Assembly: GCA_003550325.1 (NCBI GenBank)
Contig: QKWP01000836.1
Span: 27,454 to 91,453 of the forward strand
Length of the DNA: 64,000 bases
Direction of reading: 5' to 3'
Source: Gigaspora rosea
Lineage: Eukaryota; Glomeromycota; Glomeromycetes; Diversisporales; Gigasporaceae
Shown: positions 32,515 through 42,952 of the stretch, one piece after another
How positions within the stretch are numbered: the first letter of the stretch is position 1
How the letters are laid out: the number at the start of each line of letters is the position of its first letter
Program-made: the position numbers and the translations under genes
Notes under the pieces: generated by a model
The model's database searches: none
The model's input: the letters and a program-made list of their open reading frames with translations, nothing else
What the model was told of the DNA's origin: nothing

Positions 32515-32914
32515 ATGAAGTTTACTAGTTTTATTGTGGCCATAATTGCTGCTCTGGTTACTATGAATTTCACGCCATATGTTGAAGGTAATTTCTTTGT
32601 ACATAGAGCAGATAATTAGAAAATATCAGTCTAATGCTTTTCCTATATCAAATAGCATATACTGTTACATTTATCAATCATCTTTCTAAGGTGCTATAAC
32701 AAGTGTAACTGCATATTCTGGTGGAGGCCGTGCTTTAGATAATGAAGAATGCATTTCTCACTGTCTCATGCATTTGCATGTAGATGAAACATATAAAACT
32801 TTTCGTGTACAAGTTGAATCTATTGACTCCAGGTTGACTACAATTACGAATGATCGTGACCACTGTGTTCGTCTCCACGGTAATGCAGCTCGTATTGAAA
32901 TATCGGATTGTTAA
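32515..32914 (+). CDS. Two-exon small secreted cysteine protein (candidate effector)
   Basis: Exon 1 is 32,515-32,587 and exon 2 is 32,691-32,914, with a 103-nt intron (GTAATT...CTAAG). The join restores GGT and gives 98 residues. Residues 1-25 (MKFTSFIVAIIAALVTMNFT then PYVEG) form a clear signal peptide with Lys2 and a hydrophobic core. The mature part has four cysteines in NEECISHCLMHLH, DHCVRLHG and a C-terminal SDC, compatible with two disulfides. No catalytic motif and no known family, so the role is inferred only as a secreted small protein. TATATATA lies about 15 bp before the ATG. The upstream MITE ends 130 bp away. The single-frame continuity over 75 codons of exon 2 and higher GC support a real gene. 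Confidence 0.75.
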
Positions 32915-33490
32915 TAAGTGACAATGTCACTGCTTTATGGATGGATTTTTAGAAAAAATCAGAGTCCACTTAGCAATAATAATACTATTATATTTATTTT
33001 TATATTACACGTAATATTAACCAATTCGCGATATGCTATTTTCAAAGTTTGTAGAAGCATTTATATATTGCATAGTATAGCATTTAAGATTTTATAAAAT
33101 TAACCATAACCAATAGTAATCATTGACTTATATAAATTAACCTGTACAGTATTAATTAGTAATATTTTTTAAAATTGCACAAGTATTTGACTTGTTATCG
33201 GTTTATATAAAATAAAATATTATAACCAAGTTAGCATAATACAATATATTATTAGGGGCAATTCTGCTATTCAAACTTCTTTTATAAAAGATGAGAATTT
33301 TTCATTATGAGAGTAATAATAGTCATTTGATGAATTTGGTTATGTAATTTTTATAATAATCGTACGATACTTTCATATTATAGAGAGTATTCGAAAAGTC
33401 AAAACACTTTTAAACAAATAATTAGTTTAAATTTTTATTTAATTTTTAAGCAAATCTATAATCTTAAGAGAAAATTAATTTTCAATCCAT
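32915..33490. other. 3' region of the secreted-protein gene and AT-rich spacer
   Basis: AATAATAATACTATT at about 32,975 may serve in polyadenylation. Otherwise nothing is recognised. Confidence 0.3.
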
Positions 33491-33492
33491 GA

Positions 33493-34123
33493 AACTCTGA
33501 ACTCGATGCTAATTTTGTTATTACCAAGTTTGTTCCACGCGATATACAATATAGAAGTCAAGAATCTTTATTCTCTCATATTAAATTTCAAACTCCACTA
33601 AGCGAATTTCATCGCGAATTACACAAAAAGAATTTTCCAAAAGGGTTATTAGGTATGATAAAAATACGTTTTTTTTAAATGTTTTATACTGTATATTTTT
33701 AAATTGTTTTAAACAATGTTTTAAAACATTAGCGATAATGCGGCTGACGGCTTTCGCTGAAAATATTACATATGATTAGTAAATTTCGGTTTCAGCATCA
33801 GATGAATATTTGTTTCTACAAATGATATATATGGAGGTGAGTCAATAGAAATCAAGCAAATTTTTTATAATAAAATTTTTTTGAAATTTTGAACAAAATA
33901 ACTTAACAAAAACTTCATAAATTTGATAAAATTAATTCTATAAACTTATAGAATTAATTTTAAAAAAAATTATCAAATTTGATCAAGGTTTTGTTATTTG
34001 ATTTAAAGTTTAAAAAAAATTTATTAAAAAGAATTTGCTTGATTCTATTGACTCACCCCATATATACGAAGTTAGGTTACACGTTAAATTCCAAATCAGA
34101 ATTGATTTTTCTCAGGCATCTTA
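33493..34123 (+). pseudogene. Gene fragment with two exons, split by a MITE
   Basis: An open frame 33,493-33,652 has no ATG at its start (NSELDANFVITKFVPRDIQY, RSQESLFSHIKFQTPLSEFH, RELHKKNFPKGLL). It ends at a GTATGA donor. An acceptor TTTCAG at 33,790-33,795 allows in-frame joining to ASDEYLFLQMIY at 33,796-33,830. There a hairpin MITE begins, and after the MITE the sequence ACGAAGTTAGGTTACACG is again open for about 17-20 codons in either plausible register. This suggests a small exon-containing gene truncated at the 5' end and broken by the insertion. The protein is not recognised. The splice assignment is inference from signals and continuity. Confidence 0.35.
33831..34062. mobile_element. 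About 230-bp hairpin MITE with GGTGAGTCAATAG terminus
   Basis: TATATGGAGGTGAGTCAATA then GAAATCAAGCAAATT mirrors AATTTGCTTGATTCTATTGA then CTCACCCCATATA. An inner arm pair (CTTCATAAATTTGATAAAATTAATTC region) completes the hairpin. Its 5' terminus contains GGTGAGT, a strong splice-donor match, directly after an exon-like frame. Confidence 0.7.
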
Positions 34124-34765
34124 TTTGATATAGGCAAATTATTTCTTGCCCATATGATCTAACACATTTTACAACTTTAAATACTATCAAAATTGTATGA
34201 TTACTTATTGTACAATTTTAATCATCGATTCTGCGAGTTAGCAATGTGAAATTCAGGTACCTGAAATTGCATTAGAATGAAATTAGCCCCTGAAATTAAA
34301 TCATCTTGCACGCGTTAGCAGGTAACTTTAGGCAAAGTGTAACTTCAATTGCTTGAATCAACTATAAGCAAATACTAACTTCAGGCACAACTTTTCCATT
34401 ACCATTAATATTATGTTACGCCAAATATATTTTAATTTGTTACAGTATTATCAACATTGACAAAGATCGATCGATATGAGAAATTCACACGTGATACATC
34501 GGCACACCCATTCAGGGACGCTGATTTTTTGGGGGATTAAAAGCATTTTTTTTTTTGGATAACGCAAAAACTTTGGAAATTTTTGGATTTGGCCGGCATT
34601 AAAATTAAATTTCATAATTCGGGCCACGTCATGTGATTCACGTGACTTGGAATTATTGCCCAAAATTTCGCAGTTCCAAATTATTTTAAATCATATAAGG
34701 CCACTCCAATTTAATTCTTTGTTTAACATTACAACTTCAAATTTTTTTTTTTGGGGGGGGGGGGG
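34124..34765. other. Intergenic
   Basis: Small dyads (TTCAGGTACCTGAAATTGC at 34,254) are present. The minus-strand 70-codon frame 34,451-34,663 shows no motif and is not accepted. It ends in a T-run and G-run next to an N. Confidence 0.3.
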
Positions 34766-34766
34766 N
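34766..34766. other. Single N, contig join in homopolymers
   Basis: CAAATTTTTTTTTT..GGGGGGG occurs on both sides of the N (about 34,737-34,765 and 34,793-34,821), so contig ends were joined without merging an overlap. Confidence 0.8.
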
Positions 34767-34837
34767 AAAAAAGAAAAAAATTTTTTTTTTTTTCAAATTT
34801 TTTTTTTAGGGGGGGGGGGGGTTTAAACAACATATGA

Positions 34838-34915
34838 TTAGGTCCGGTTTGGGTCCGGTCCAGGATCGGATTAGGTCTGGTTTGGGTCTGGTCCAGGATT
34901 GGACCAGACTTAGAC
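34838..34915. repeat. Two-copy GGTCCGGTTTGGGTCCGGTC repeat
   Basis: ATTAGGTCCGGTTTGGGTCC then GGTCCAGGATCGG is repeated as ATTAGGTCTGGTTTGGGTCT then GGTCCAGGATTGG. It is GC-rich against background and similar in style to hAT subterminal sequence. Confidence 0.6.
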
Positions 34916-34944
34916 TCTAAATTTTATGCAGACTGGAATATACT

Positions 34945-35995
34945 TATATGTATTTTTTGGTGCTAACAAGTTTACTTAGTGCATAAAGTTATAATTAATT
35001 TGTAAAATTTTATGAATCATTAATAAAATTTTATAATTCACAAATTTTATTAATTAATTCTAACTTTATGCACTAATTAAACATGTTCAGCACCTAAAAA
35101 TGCATCAAATCGGGAGAGTTATTTTTATTTTACTTGAAATTTGGAGAATAGGTGCATAATTTTGGATTTTTGATCAAAAAGTCAAATTTAAGAAACTTTT
35201 CTCCAAATTTCAAGTAAAATAAAAACAATTCTGCCGATTTAATGTATTTTTAGGTTCTAAATAAGTTTACTCAGTGAATCACATTAGAATTAATTAGTAA
35301 AATTTTGTGAATCATAAAAAATTTTATAGAATTTTATTAATAAAATTCATAAAATCTTATGATTCACAAACTTTTACTAATTAATTCAACTTAATGCACT
35401 GAGTAAGCTTGTATAGCACCTATAAATACATCAAATCAGCAGAGTTATTTTTATTTTACTTGAAATTTGAAGAATAGATGCATAATTTTGGATTTTTGAT
35501 CAAAAAAGTCAAATTTAAACATCTTTTCTCCAAATTTCAAGTAAAATAATAACAATTTAGCTAATTTAATGTATTTTTAGGCTCTGAACAAGTTTATCTA
35601 GTGCAATATAATTAGTAAAATTTTGTGAATCTCAGAATTTTATTAATAAAATTCTATAAAATCTTATAATTCACAAAATTTTACTAATCAATTCTAACTC
35701 CATGCACTAGATAAACTTGTTCAGAGCCCAAAAATACATTAAATTAGCAGAATTATTTTATTTTACTTGAAATTTGGAGAAATAATACTTAAATTTGACT
35801 TTTGATCAAAAATCCAAAATTATGCATCTATTCTCCAAATTTCAAGTAAACTAAAAATACCTTTACTAATTTAATGTATTTTTAGGTGCTGAACAATTTT
35901 ACTTAGTGCATAAAGTTAGAATTAATTAATAAAAATTTGTGTATTATAAGATTTTATTAAATTTTATTAATAAAATTCTATAAAATCTAAGGGTT
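34945..35995. repeat. Tandem array of two alternating palindromes, period about 310 bp
   Basis: Hairpin P1 (GTGCTGAACAAGTTTACTTA then GTGCATAAAGTTAGAATTAA ... and its complement back to AACTTGTTCAGCACC) alternates with hairpin P2 (ATACATCAAATCAGCAGAGT, TATTTTACTTGAAATTTGGAGA ... and complement). P1 starts at about 34,960, 35,255, 35,583 and 35,887 (the last incomplete). P2 lies at about 35,100, 35,430 and 35,740. Spacings are 295, 327 and 305 bp. A single P1 half also occurs at 42,270-42,345. No coding content. Confidence 0.8.
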
Positions 35996-36204
35996 TAGGT
36001 TTTTTGTGCACCTGCATGGCCATGCACCCCTGTGATCAACCAATCAAAACCAATCATGTAGTAGTTATATTTTTTTAAAAAAACAAGTCTTTTTAATTTA
36101 TGTTTTAATTCTTAATATTTATATCATTTAGTACAACATATGAAATTAACTGTTATCATATAACAATTATAAAATTTATTAAAAAATGAAATCGAAAAAA
36201 AATA

Positions 36205-36390
36205 AATTTTATTAAAAAAAAAAGCATGCAACAAACATTGACAAAACCCCAAAACCAACGATATCATCATACCAACAATACATCAGCGATAGTTACATAA
36301 ATTTTATTAAAAAAAAAAGCACGCAGCGAAGTAGATCCATATGTGACAAACATTGAATATCATCACACTAATGATATCAGCGATGGTAAC
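36205..36390. repeat. Tandem duplication about 100 bp x2
   Basis: TAAATTTTATTAAAAAAAAA then AGCATGCAACAAACATTGAC and TATCATCATACCAACAATAC, TCAGCGATAGTTA are repeated with an insertion (AGCACGCAGCGAAGTAGATC). Confidence 0.55.
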
Positions 36391-36402
36391 TTCCCTAATA
36401 CT

Positions 36403-36888
36403 TGGAGGACCCCGAAGAACTCTGATCATCTCAGATCTGACTTTGTATAATTGGCCGGAGCGTAGCAACGGACCCTAAGTTTCTATGCAAAGTGATACAA
36501 AAATTACCTTCCTGATGTGCTTCAATTGTAAAAATCTTGACAAATTTTACTTTTTTGATATACTTGCATATATATGATGTAAATCTTATCAGAAATGGAG
36601 ATTGGAAATTTTTTGTCTGTCCACACACGTGTCTATATTTGTGCTTTTAATGTTACCAACATTTGCATATTAAAGCGTTTGTGTAATATGATGAACATCA
36701 TATGATGAGCTCCAGACATATAATGCTATGCATTAGCCTAGTTTTAGTAGTATTTTAGTCAAATAGATATATAAAATAGAGCAAAATTTGAAAATTTATG
36801 ATATAAAAATGCAATGTTTGATAAATTTTTAAACAAAATTTCCTTTTTTAGAATCATCTAAGCTGTATCAGAGTTCTTTGGGGTTCTA
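36403..36888. mobile_element. Putative 480-bp foldback with GGACCCCGAAGAACTCTGAT ends
   Basis: GGACCCCGAAGAACTCTGAT at 36,409 is mirrored by ATCAGAGTTCTTTGGGGTTC at 36,868. The same motif occurs near 956-976. The interior has no accepted gene (the 65-codon minus frame 36,431-36,628 lacks features). Confidence 0.4.
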
Positions 36889-37400
36889 TACTTGGTGCTG
36901 ATTCCACGTCACAACAAACCTACAAACCAAAAAAATGAAAAGAATAGTTAGTAAATACTGGAATATTGCAATAAACTATTCACCAAAAGCCGCTGATTTC
37001 ATATACCAGCAATTCTCAAACCCAATGGAGCAAACCCGTAATACTTGGCGCTAATTCTACATCACAAAGAACCTACAAGCCAAAGAAAAAAAAAGAATTG
37101 TTAGTAAATACCAAATATTACAAAAAAAATAAAGAAAAAAAAAAGAAAAACTAATCACCAAGAACCGCTGATTTCATGTACTGGCAATTCTCAGATCCAA
37201 CGAAACAAGACAAACTCCATAATACTTGGTGCCATTCCATGTCACAAAGAACCACAAGTCAAAGAAGAGAAAGGAATAGTTAGTAAATACCGGAATATTA
37301 CAAAAAAATAATAAATAAAGAAAAAAGGAAAACTACTCACCAAGAACCACAGATTCCACGTCCAAGAAATCCCAGACCCAACAAAGCAAGACAAGACAAA
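36889..37400. repeat. Tandem repeat, period about 163-171 bp, 3 copies
   Basis: Units begin TACTTGGTGCTGATTCCACG (36,889), TACTTGGCGCTAATTCTACA (37,052) and TACTTGGTGCCATTCCATGT (37,223). Each continues TCACAAAGAACCTACAAGCC, AATAGTTAGTAAATACCGGA, CACCAAGAACCGCTGATTTC. Confidence 0.75.
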
Positions 37401-37677
37401 ACTCATATAAAGAAAGAAAAATCTAAAAAAATAAAAAAGTATAAAAAAGTATTAATAAGGATACTCAAAACATCGAAAACAAATCTAACACTGAAAAAAT
37501 GCACAAGACCAACTTATAAGAACGCCATTCCACAAAAATGCCGCAAAAAACACATACGCAAGAATGCCAAAGAAAACCTACAAAAACGTTGGAGAAACAC
37601 CCCACAAGATCATTCTGCAAGTATTTGCACCATATATAGTTACATGAACATTTGAAAATTCTTATTTTGCATTTCTA

Positions 37678-38243
37678 CCATATATTCCCGAAAATAAGCT
37701 ACTCCGAAAATAAGCTACTCCGAAAATAAGCTACCCCCTCTTTTGGTCAAAAAACTCCAAAACGTCTTTAACCCGAAAATAAGCTACCCCACAATTGACA
37801 AAAGTCGCTACATAGTAAAGTCTAAATTTTCCAATGCAAATCGATCAAAATCGATTATGTAAACTTATTCAGGAGACTAAAATACATATACTTCGAAATT
37901 TTCATACGAATTGGAGAACTTTTTATTATTTGAGTTTTAATTATTACGTTCGGTGGAAAAATTAAAAATTTTTTAAAAAATATATACGACGAACGTAAAA
38001 ATTAAACCCCAAATAATAAAAACTTCTCCAATTCGCATAAAAATTTCAGAGTATATGCATTTTGGTCTCCTGAATAAAGTTACTTAATCGATTTTTATCG
38101 ATTTGCATAGTAAAATTTAAACTTTACTATGTAGTGACTATTTACGATCGCTAAAAACCTCTTTCACCCAAAAATAAGCTACCCCGTTTTTTCACTTAAA
38201 ATCGCCCAAAAAAAGGTAGCTTATTTTCGGGAATATACGGTAT
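37678..38243. mobile_element. 566-bp foldback MITE, TATATTCCCGAAAATAAGCTACC family (best copy)
   Basis: The left end ACCATATATTCCCGAAAATA then AGCTACTCC repeats its CGAAAATAAGCTAC motif three times. The right end is GGTAGCTTATTTTCGGGAAT then ATACGGTA. Inner arms are GTCGCTACATAGTAAAGTCT...GAGAACTTTTTATTATTTGA and their complement. The loop is at about 37,955-37,990. Related: 60,850, 2,450 and the core at 318-664. No transposase. Confidence 0.8.
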
Positions 38244-38455
38244 ATGTAGTTCACTCACAACAATGCAAGTTTAATTCATGAAATCTAAATGTGACACCAA
38301 TGACGAAAACGACACCAACAATGACAACGAAACCAGCAACGACTACGACACCAGTGATGACAAGACACCAAAGACGATGGCGAACTAAAAAAAAATAGTA
38401 ATAAGTAAGCGAAAACGGAAAAAAATAATACTAAAAAAAAACCCAATGATTATTA
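38244..38455. repeat. ACGACACCAAYGAY short-repeat patch
   Basis: From 38,290 to 38,385 the motif GACACCA(A/G)(T/C)GA recurs in a degenerate run (GACACCAATGACGAAAACGA, CACCAACAATGACAACGAAA). No start or frame of note. Confidence 0.4.
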
Positions 38456-38469
38456 ATATTTATAATCAT

Positions 38470-38546
38470 AGGGTGTGGCGACTTAGAGAAGTTGGTAAGT
38501 TGTCACCCCCAAGTGGCAGGTCTAGGGTTCAAATCCCACTAGCAAC
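38470..38546 (+). other. tRNA-like head of the retroposon (not a functional tRNA)
   Basis: Box B GGTTCAAATCC inside a T-arm-like TAGGGTTCAAATCCCACTAG and a D-arm-like AGAGAAGTTGGTAAGTT are present. The acceptor ends GTGTGGC and GCAACGC do not pair and no clean anticodon arm forms. This is typical of a tRNA-derived SINE promoter for RNA polymerase III. Confidence 0.5.
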
Positions 38547-39195
38547 GCTTTTGAAAAATAAGACCTGTATTCCAGTAACCGTTTTCTGTTAATCGGTTGG
38601 GTATGTTACCTGTAGTCCTTGGTAACAATCTCTAATGGGAGCTTCGGGCGAAGTTGTGCCTCATGATACAGATAAATCCAAGGAACCGGGGAAAGGGAAA
38701 CCCATTTGGCAAGACCTGAGTAAGAAAGTAGCAAAGATCTTTGACAGTGCTACCAAAACCGGAATATTGGACCAGAACCGAAGAACTGAACGTTGACCTC
38801 AGGGACAAGGTCTACCAACCTGGCTACCAGATTGGGTACTGGAGGAAAAGAACCTATGTTATAGAAGTAGGTACTAGAAGGAGAAAAACCATAATGGCAC
38901 CTAATGCCGAGTAGATTAACTTTTATGGGCCAACTGGATTGGAAGTCTGTGATGTATCAGTGAAAGACTGATAGGAAAGTGATGATCAGTACTGGGGTTG
39001 GAGCAAACCTAACAAGAGCAAAAGTAGGTAATGGTAGCGGTTCAGTATCCCCTAACTGCAAGTTGCTTGCCTCAGTGAGTGCGTAAATTACCGAAGTGTA
39101 GGTAATACCTGTGTGGGACAGGGACTGCTCTACCAAGTGTACTGCAAGGATAAATTAGTCCTAAAGGAATGTAGTTAGCATCCGGAACTGTCTTC

Positions 39196-41150
39196 AACTG
39201 ACTAACATTAGCAAATTTTATATATAGATATATATCGATTACTAACCGGTAAGATATATATCGATGATCAACACCCCTGTCGATTTCTATCGATAGTGAT
39301 AGTAATCGATATATATCCGGTTAATCAATATATTGAATATGATATCAATTAATAATTATTATATTCATATAATCATACTTTTTGCAAATTTTTAAATGTT
39401 TTACAGGTTTTCACAAGTTTTCGCAAGTTTTCTAAAATTATTTATTTATTATTATTATATATTATATTTTAAATTAAATATACAATATTCGCAAGTTTTT
39501 GCAATTTAATGTAAAATTTATTTTTTTATTTATTATAATTATTTAATATTTTAAATATTACATATTTTATTATATATTATTATAAAAAAACGATAAAAAA
39601 AAATAAACCCAAAAAAAAACAATACCAAAAAAAAATAACAAAAAAAAAATGAAAATGACTACTTTTGCACTTCGTCACATCTAATTCACTTATTTCTTCC
39701 CTCTGCAGTTTGCTATTATTTTCTTTTTTTTTGGTTTAAATATTATATTAGCTTATATTTGCTACTTCTTGCAAAGTATCGGATTGGTATTCTTATAAAG
39801 TGCTAGAAAAGTTAGATTGTTTCTTGCAAAGTTCTGAAGGAAGTAAGAAATAAATAAAATAAAATAAAATAAAAAATAAGTAAAAGAAAACAAACAAAAA
39901 CAAAAATGTAAGCAAACTAAATAAAAAATAAATGAAGTTCCATATTTCTATTTTTCTGAAGTAAGAGTTCGTTTCTTGCAATTCAGAAATCGTCAAAGGT
40001 TTTTGCAAAGTGCTAAAATAAATAAAAAAAATAAAAATTAAAGAAATAAGTAAAAAGAAAACAAACAAAAAAAAAAGAATGTAAGCAAACTAAATAAAAA
40101 AATAAAACCCAAATCTCCATTTCTCTAAAGTAGAGTTCGTATCAGAAATTGCCAAAATCAAGTTGAATATATTCTTGCAAAGTGCCGGAAAAGTTTGGGT
40201 TTACTTGCAAAGTGTCGAAAAAGCCTAGGTTATTTTTCTTATAAAGAGTCAGAATAAAATAAATTAATAAAAAAAATAAAAAAAACAAAACCAAAAAGAA
40301 CAAAAACGTTAAACAAAAAAAAAATGAAGTATTAACTAAACCTTTATTTCTTTAAAGAAGTGTTTTTTTGCAATTTAGAAATTGTTGGTGAAATTAGTTG
40401 TGTGTTCTTGCAATGTGTCAGAAGGCTGAGTTGGCTTGTGCATAGTTTCGAAAGGTTTTATATTTTTTTGCAAACAAAAGTTAGAGTTGGTGTTTTGTAA
40501 AAATAAAATAAAAAAATTAAAAAATAATAAATAAAAGAAAAAAATGAAAAAACAAAATGAAACTAAATGAAACTAAATGAAGTTAAACGAAACTAAACAA
40601 AATGAAACGAACAAAATGAAAAAACAATGTAAAAGTAATAGAAGTTCTAAATTATAAACAAAAAAAATAAACAAAAATAATCTGATCTTGTACTATGATT
40701 ATCAAAACATTTCGAAACATTTCGAAAATATTAGTCAAACGCGCCCTTGGTATAATCCAGGATACAGATCTACTGATCCAGCTTGATTTCCTAGTCCTAA
40801 AATATTTTGAAGCAATTCGAAATATTAAAAAAAAAAGAAAAAAAAAAAGAGAAAAAAAAAGAAAAGAAAGAAAGAAAGAGAGAAGAAAAAGAAAGAGAAG
40901 AAAAGGAAGAGAAAAAAAAAGAGAGGAGGGAGAAAAAGGGAGAAAAGAAAAAAAGGGAAAGGGGGTAAAAATCGTTCAAAACAGCCTTTTTTTTTTTTAA
41001 GTTTTTTTTTCCTATGCCAGTTTTCTTTACTTTGTCATTCGCTTTATTTTTAACGTACTTTTTTTTGAAATTTTACTTTTTTTTTTTTTTTTTTACCCGA
41101 TGATCTGGAATGAAATTTTTGTAGCGTGATCAAAACACTTATAATCGTTA
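39196..41150. other. AT-rich filler within the retroposon
   Basis: It contains a dyad GATATATATCGATTACTAAC with GTAATCGATATATATCCGG (39,230-39,330) and a degenerate repeat of CTTGCAAAGTGTCGAAAAAG-type units with A-rich linkers (39,760-40,560). It also contains the purine tract listed separately. No gene: the Lys/Arg/Glu frame 40,695-41,000 is translation of that tract. Confidence 0.4.
40828..40972 (+). repeat. 145-bp pure polypurine tract
   Basis: The strand holds only A and G from about 40,828 to 40,965 (AAAGAAAGAAAGAGAGAAGA, GGAGGGAGAAAAAGGGAGAA). Such homopurine/homopyrimidine runs can form triplex (H-DNA). It is not coding. Confidence 0.8.
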
Positions 41151-41161
41151 AGGGTAGAGGG

Positions 41162-41648
41162 TATGTAGATCATTTCTATTAATAAACGAGTGACCAAAAA
41201 TATTTTTACTGCGAATTTAAAAGTTGCTACATATAAAAGTTAATTTTTTACTATATAAATTGTATTTATGTACTAAGTAAAAATTGTTCATAATAAAAAA
41301 TTACACATACTATAAAAATTTTATTAATTTTGAATAAAATTTGATAAAGTTTTTATAGTATCAACTTTTGCGGGGGTGGGGTCTATTCTGCGGGGGCCAT
41401 CACAAATTGGCCAATCAAATTATGTGTAAACAATAAGTAAAATAGGGTCGCGAAGATAAAAACAACTATATCTTATGTTCTACTGGGCCAATTTTAATGA
41501 TTCAACTACCGTTAGAATCAGAAAAACCTCCTTTACAAGTTTATTTAAAAATTTAATATGGTTATTTAATAAAAAATTTCTTTATTATTAAATATAAAAT
41601 TTTTAGTAACTAGTTTATTAATAGAAATGATCTACATACACTCTACCC
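41162..41648. mobile_element. 487-bp MITE, TTAA target, GGGTAGAGGGTATGTA family, copy 2
   Basis: TTAA flanks at 41,158-41,161 and 41,649-41,652. It is in inverted orientation to the copy in gag and very similar along its length. The host sequence is a short tandem repeat: ATAATCG|TTAA ... TTAA|AGATCTGTTAATCGTTATAT is followed at 41,696 by GTAATCGTTAAAGATCTGTT, an unoccupied equivalent of the target. Confidence 0.85.
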
Positions 41649-41649
41649 T

Positions 41650-41930
41650 TAAAGATCTGTTAATCGTTATATATCGTTGTAGTCAAAATACTGTGTAATC
41701 GTTAAAGATCTGTTAATTGTTATATATTGTTTTAAATAATTCTGATTATAATCGATTTGTAGATATATAACGATTTAATATAGAAAATAATATATATCGA
41801 TTTAGATATATATCGATTTTTAACAAGTTAATCGATAAATATCGTTATTTTTTAATCGATATAAAACGATTAACTGTTATATATCGATCAATATCTATAT
41901 AAGATTTCCTGATTAATGTATTGGAAGGCT
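41650..41930. repeat. ATATATCGATT / AACGATT simple repeat region
   Basis: Two copies of AATCGTTAAAGATCTGTTAA and many ATATATCGATTT motifs give a dyad-rich, coding-free segment. Confidence 0.5.
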
Positions 41931-42420
41931 GTACCAGTGATCACAAGTAGGATTAACATGCGAAGCTTGGGCCAGAGGGTTTAAATAAACAATCACCTAG
42001 TCGGGTTGTAGGTATGGCAACTAGTGTAGAACCTTCGGCCGGACTACTTCAATTAGACAACCAAAAGTTGTATGTGTGGCTAGTTGTACTCTCATTCAAT
42101 GTAACAATTGTGGGGCTGCCCAAAGAGGCGCCCTTGATCCACAGGCTTGATTAAGTAAACTCTCACCCAAAGCGGGAACTTTGACATAAAAAAAATATAT
42201 ATATATTTATAATCATTGTTCATATAGAGGGTGCATAGAAAACCTTTTTCCAAAATCTAATTTATTTAACTTTATGCACTAAGTAAACTTGTTTAGCACC
42301 AAAAAAACATATAAATATATTCAGACTCAGACCAGTCTGCCTAATCTTGGTGATCTTTCTTTATGGATTCATTTTGATAATATATAAAATATAAAGTTCA
42401 TACTACATAACTGTTACATA

Positions 42421-42952
42421 TATAGGAGCATTCATAAATAACATTATACAAGAGGGGGTTGGATGAACGGTAATGTTTTTCTCAATAAGTAGGGGTCAAA
42501 AAAATATAACATAATTTTTTTAGAAAAAATTGTCTAAAGATTGAATCAGTAGTCCAAATTTAATGATTTTGGTACCATACGATTTGTCTCGGTGAGAGGA
42601 GTTGAATGGTACCAATTTCATTTCATTTGAATCACTGGATCAAAAGTTATTGGCCAAATACTATTGGTTATTATGTTTTTTTATAAAATTACTATAAAAT
42701 CAATAGTTTTTTGTGAATAACTATTGATCCAGTGATCCAAATAAAATAATTTTAGTATTATTGGATTCGTCTTACTGAGACGAATCAAATAGTATCTAAA
42801 TCATCCAAATTGGATTACTATGTCACAATATATTCAAGTTTTTGTAAAATTTTATATATAAACATACAGATTTTGAAAAATTTTTTATATAGTAGAAGGG
42901 GTCAAGTGCTACTATGAGGGATACACAACGTTATTTATGGATGCCCTCTATA
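42421..42952. mobile_element. 530-bp foldback MITE with ATCCATAAATAACGTT ends
   Basis: TATAGGAGCATTCATAAATA then ACATTA is mirrored by AACGTTATTTATGGATGCCC then TCTATA. Inner arms are GAATCACTGGATCAAAAGTT and AACTATTGATCCAGTGATCC, with GTCTCGGTGAGAGGAG facing CTTACTGAGACGAATC. A hAT-type element is inserted right at its 3' end. Confidence 0.65.

Larger units (their letters stand above)
38470..42202 (+). mobile_element. tRNA-headed SINE-like retroposon, with internal insertions
   Basis: The target duplication ATATTTATAATCAT is at 38,456-38,469 and 42,203-42,216. The head is tRNA-like: GTGTGGCGACTTAGAGAAGT then TGGTAAGTTG (A-box-like), and GGTTCAAATCC (B-box) at 38,529. The body 38,545-39,195 and tail 41,932-42,187 (GTTGTAGGTATGGCAACTAG, GTGTGGCTAGTTGTACTCTC) correspond to parts of a second copy at 55,722-57,019. 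The element ends in an A-rich GACATAAAAAAAATATAT. Between body and tail lie about 2.7 kb of AT-rich sequence and a MITE that are absent or different in the other copy, so they are probably later insertions. Confidence 0.6.

Noticed and set aside
38470..38546. Functional tRNA gene
   Set aside because: B-box and D-arm-like sequence exist, but acceptor stems do not pair and there is no clean anticodon arm; it is the head of a retroposon.
39793..40068. 91-codon minus-strand Phe/Ile/Leu-rich frame
   Set aside because: It covers an A-rich tandem repeat; low complexity only.
40695..41000. 101-codon Lys/Arg/Glu-rich frame
   Set aside because: It is simply the translation of the polypurine tract; no start context, domain or balanced composition.
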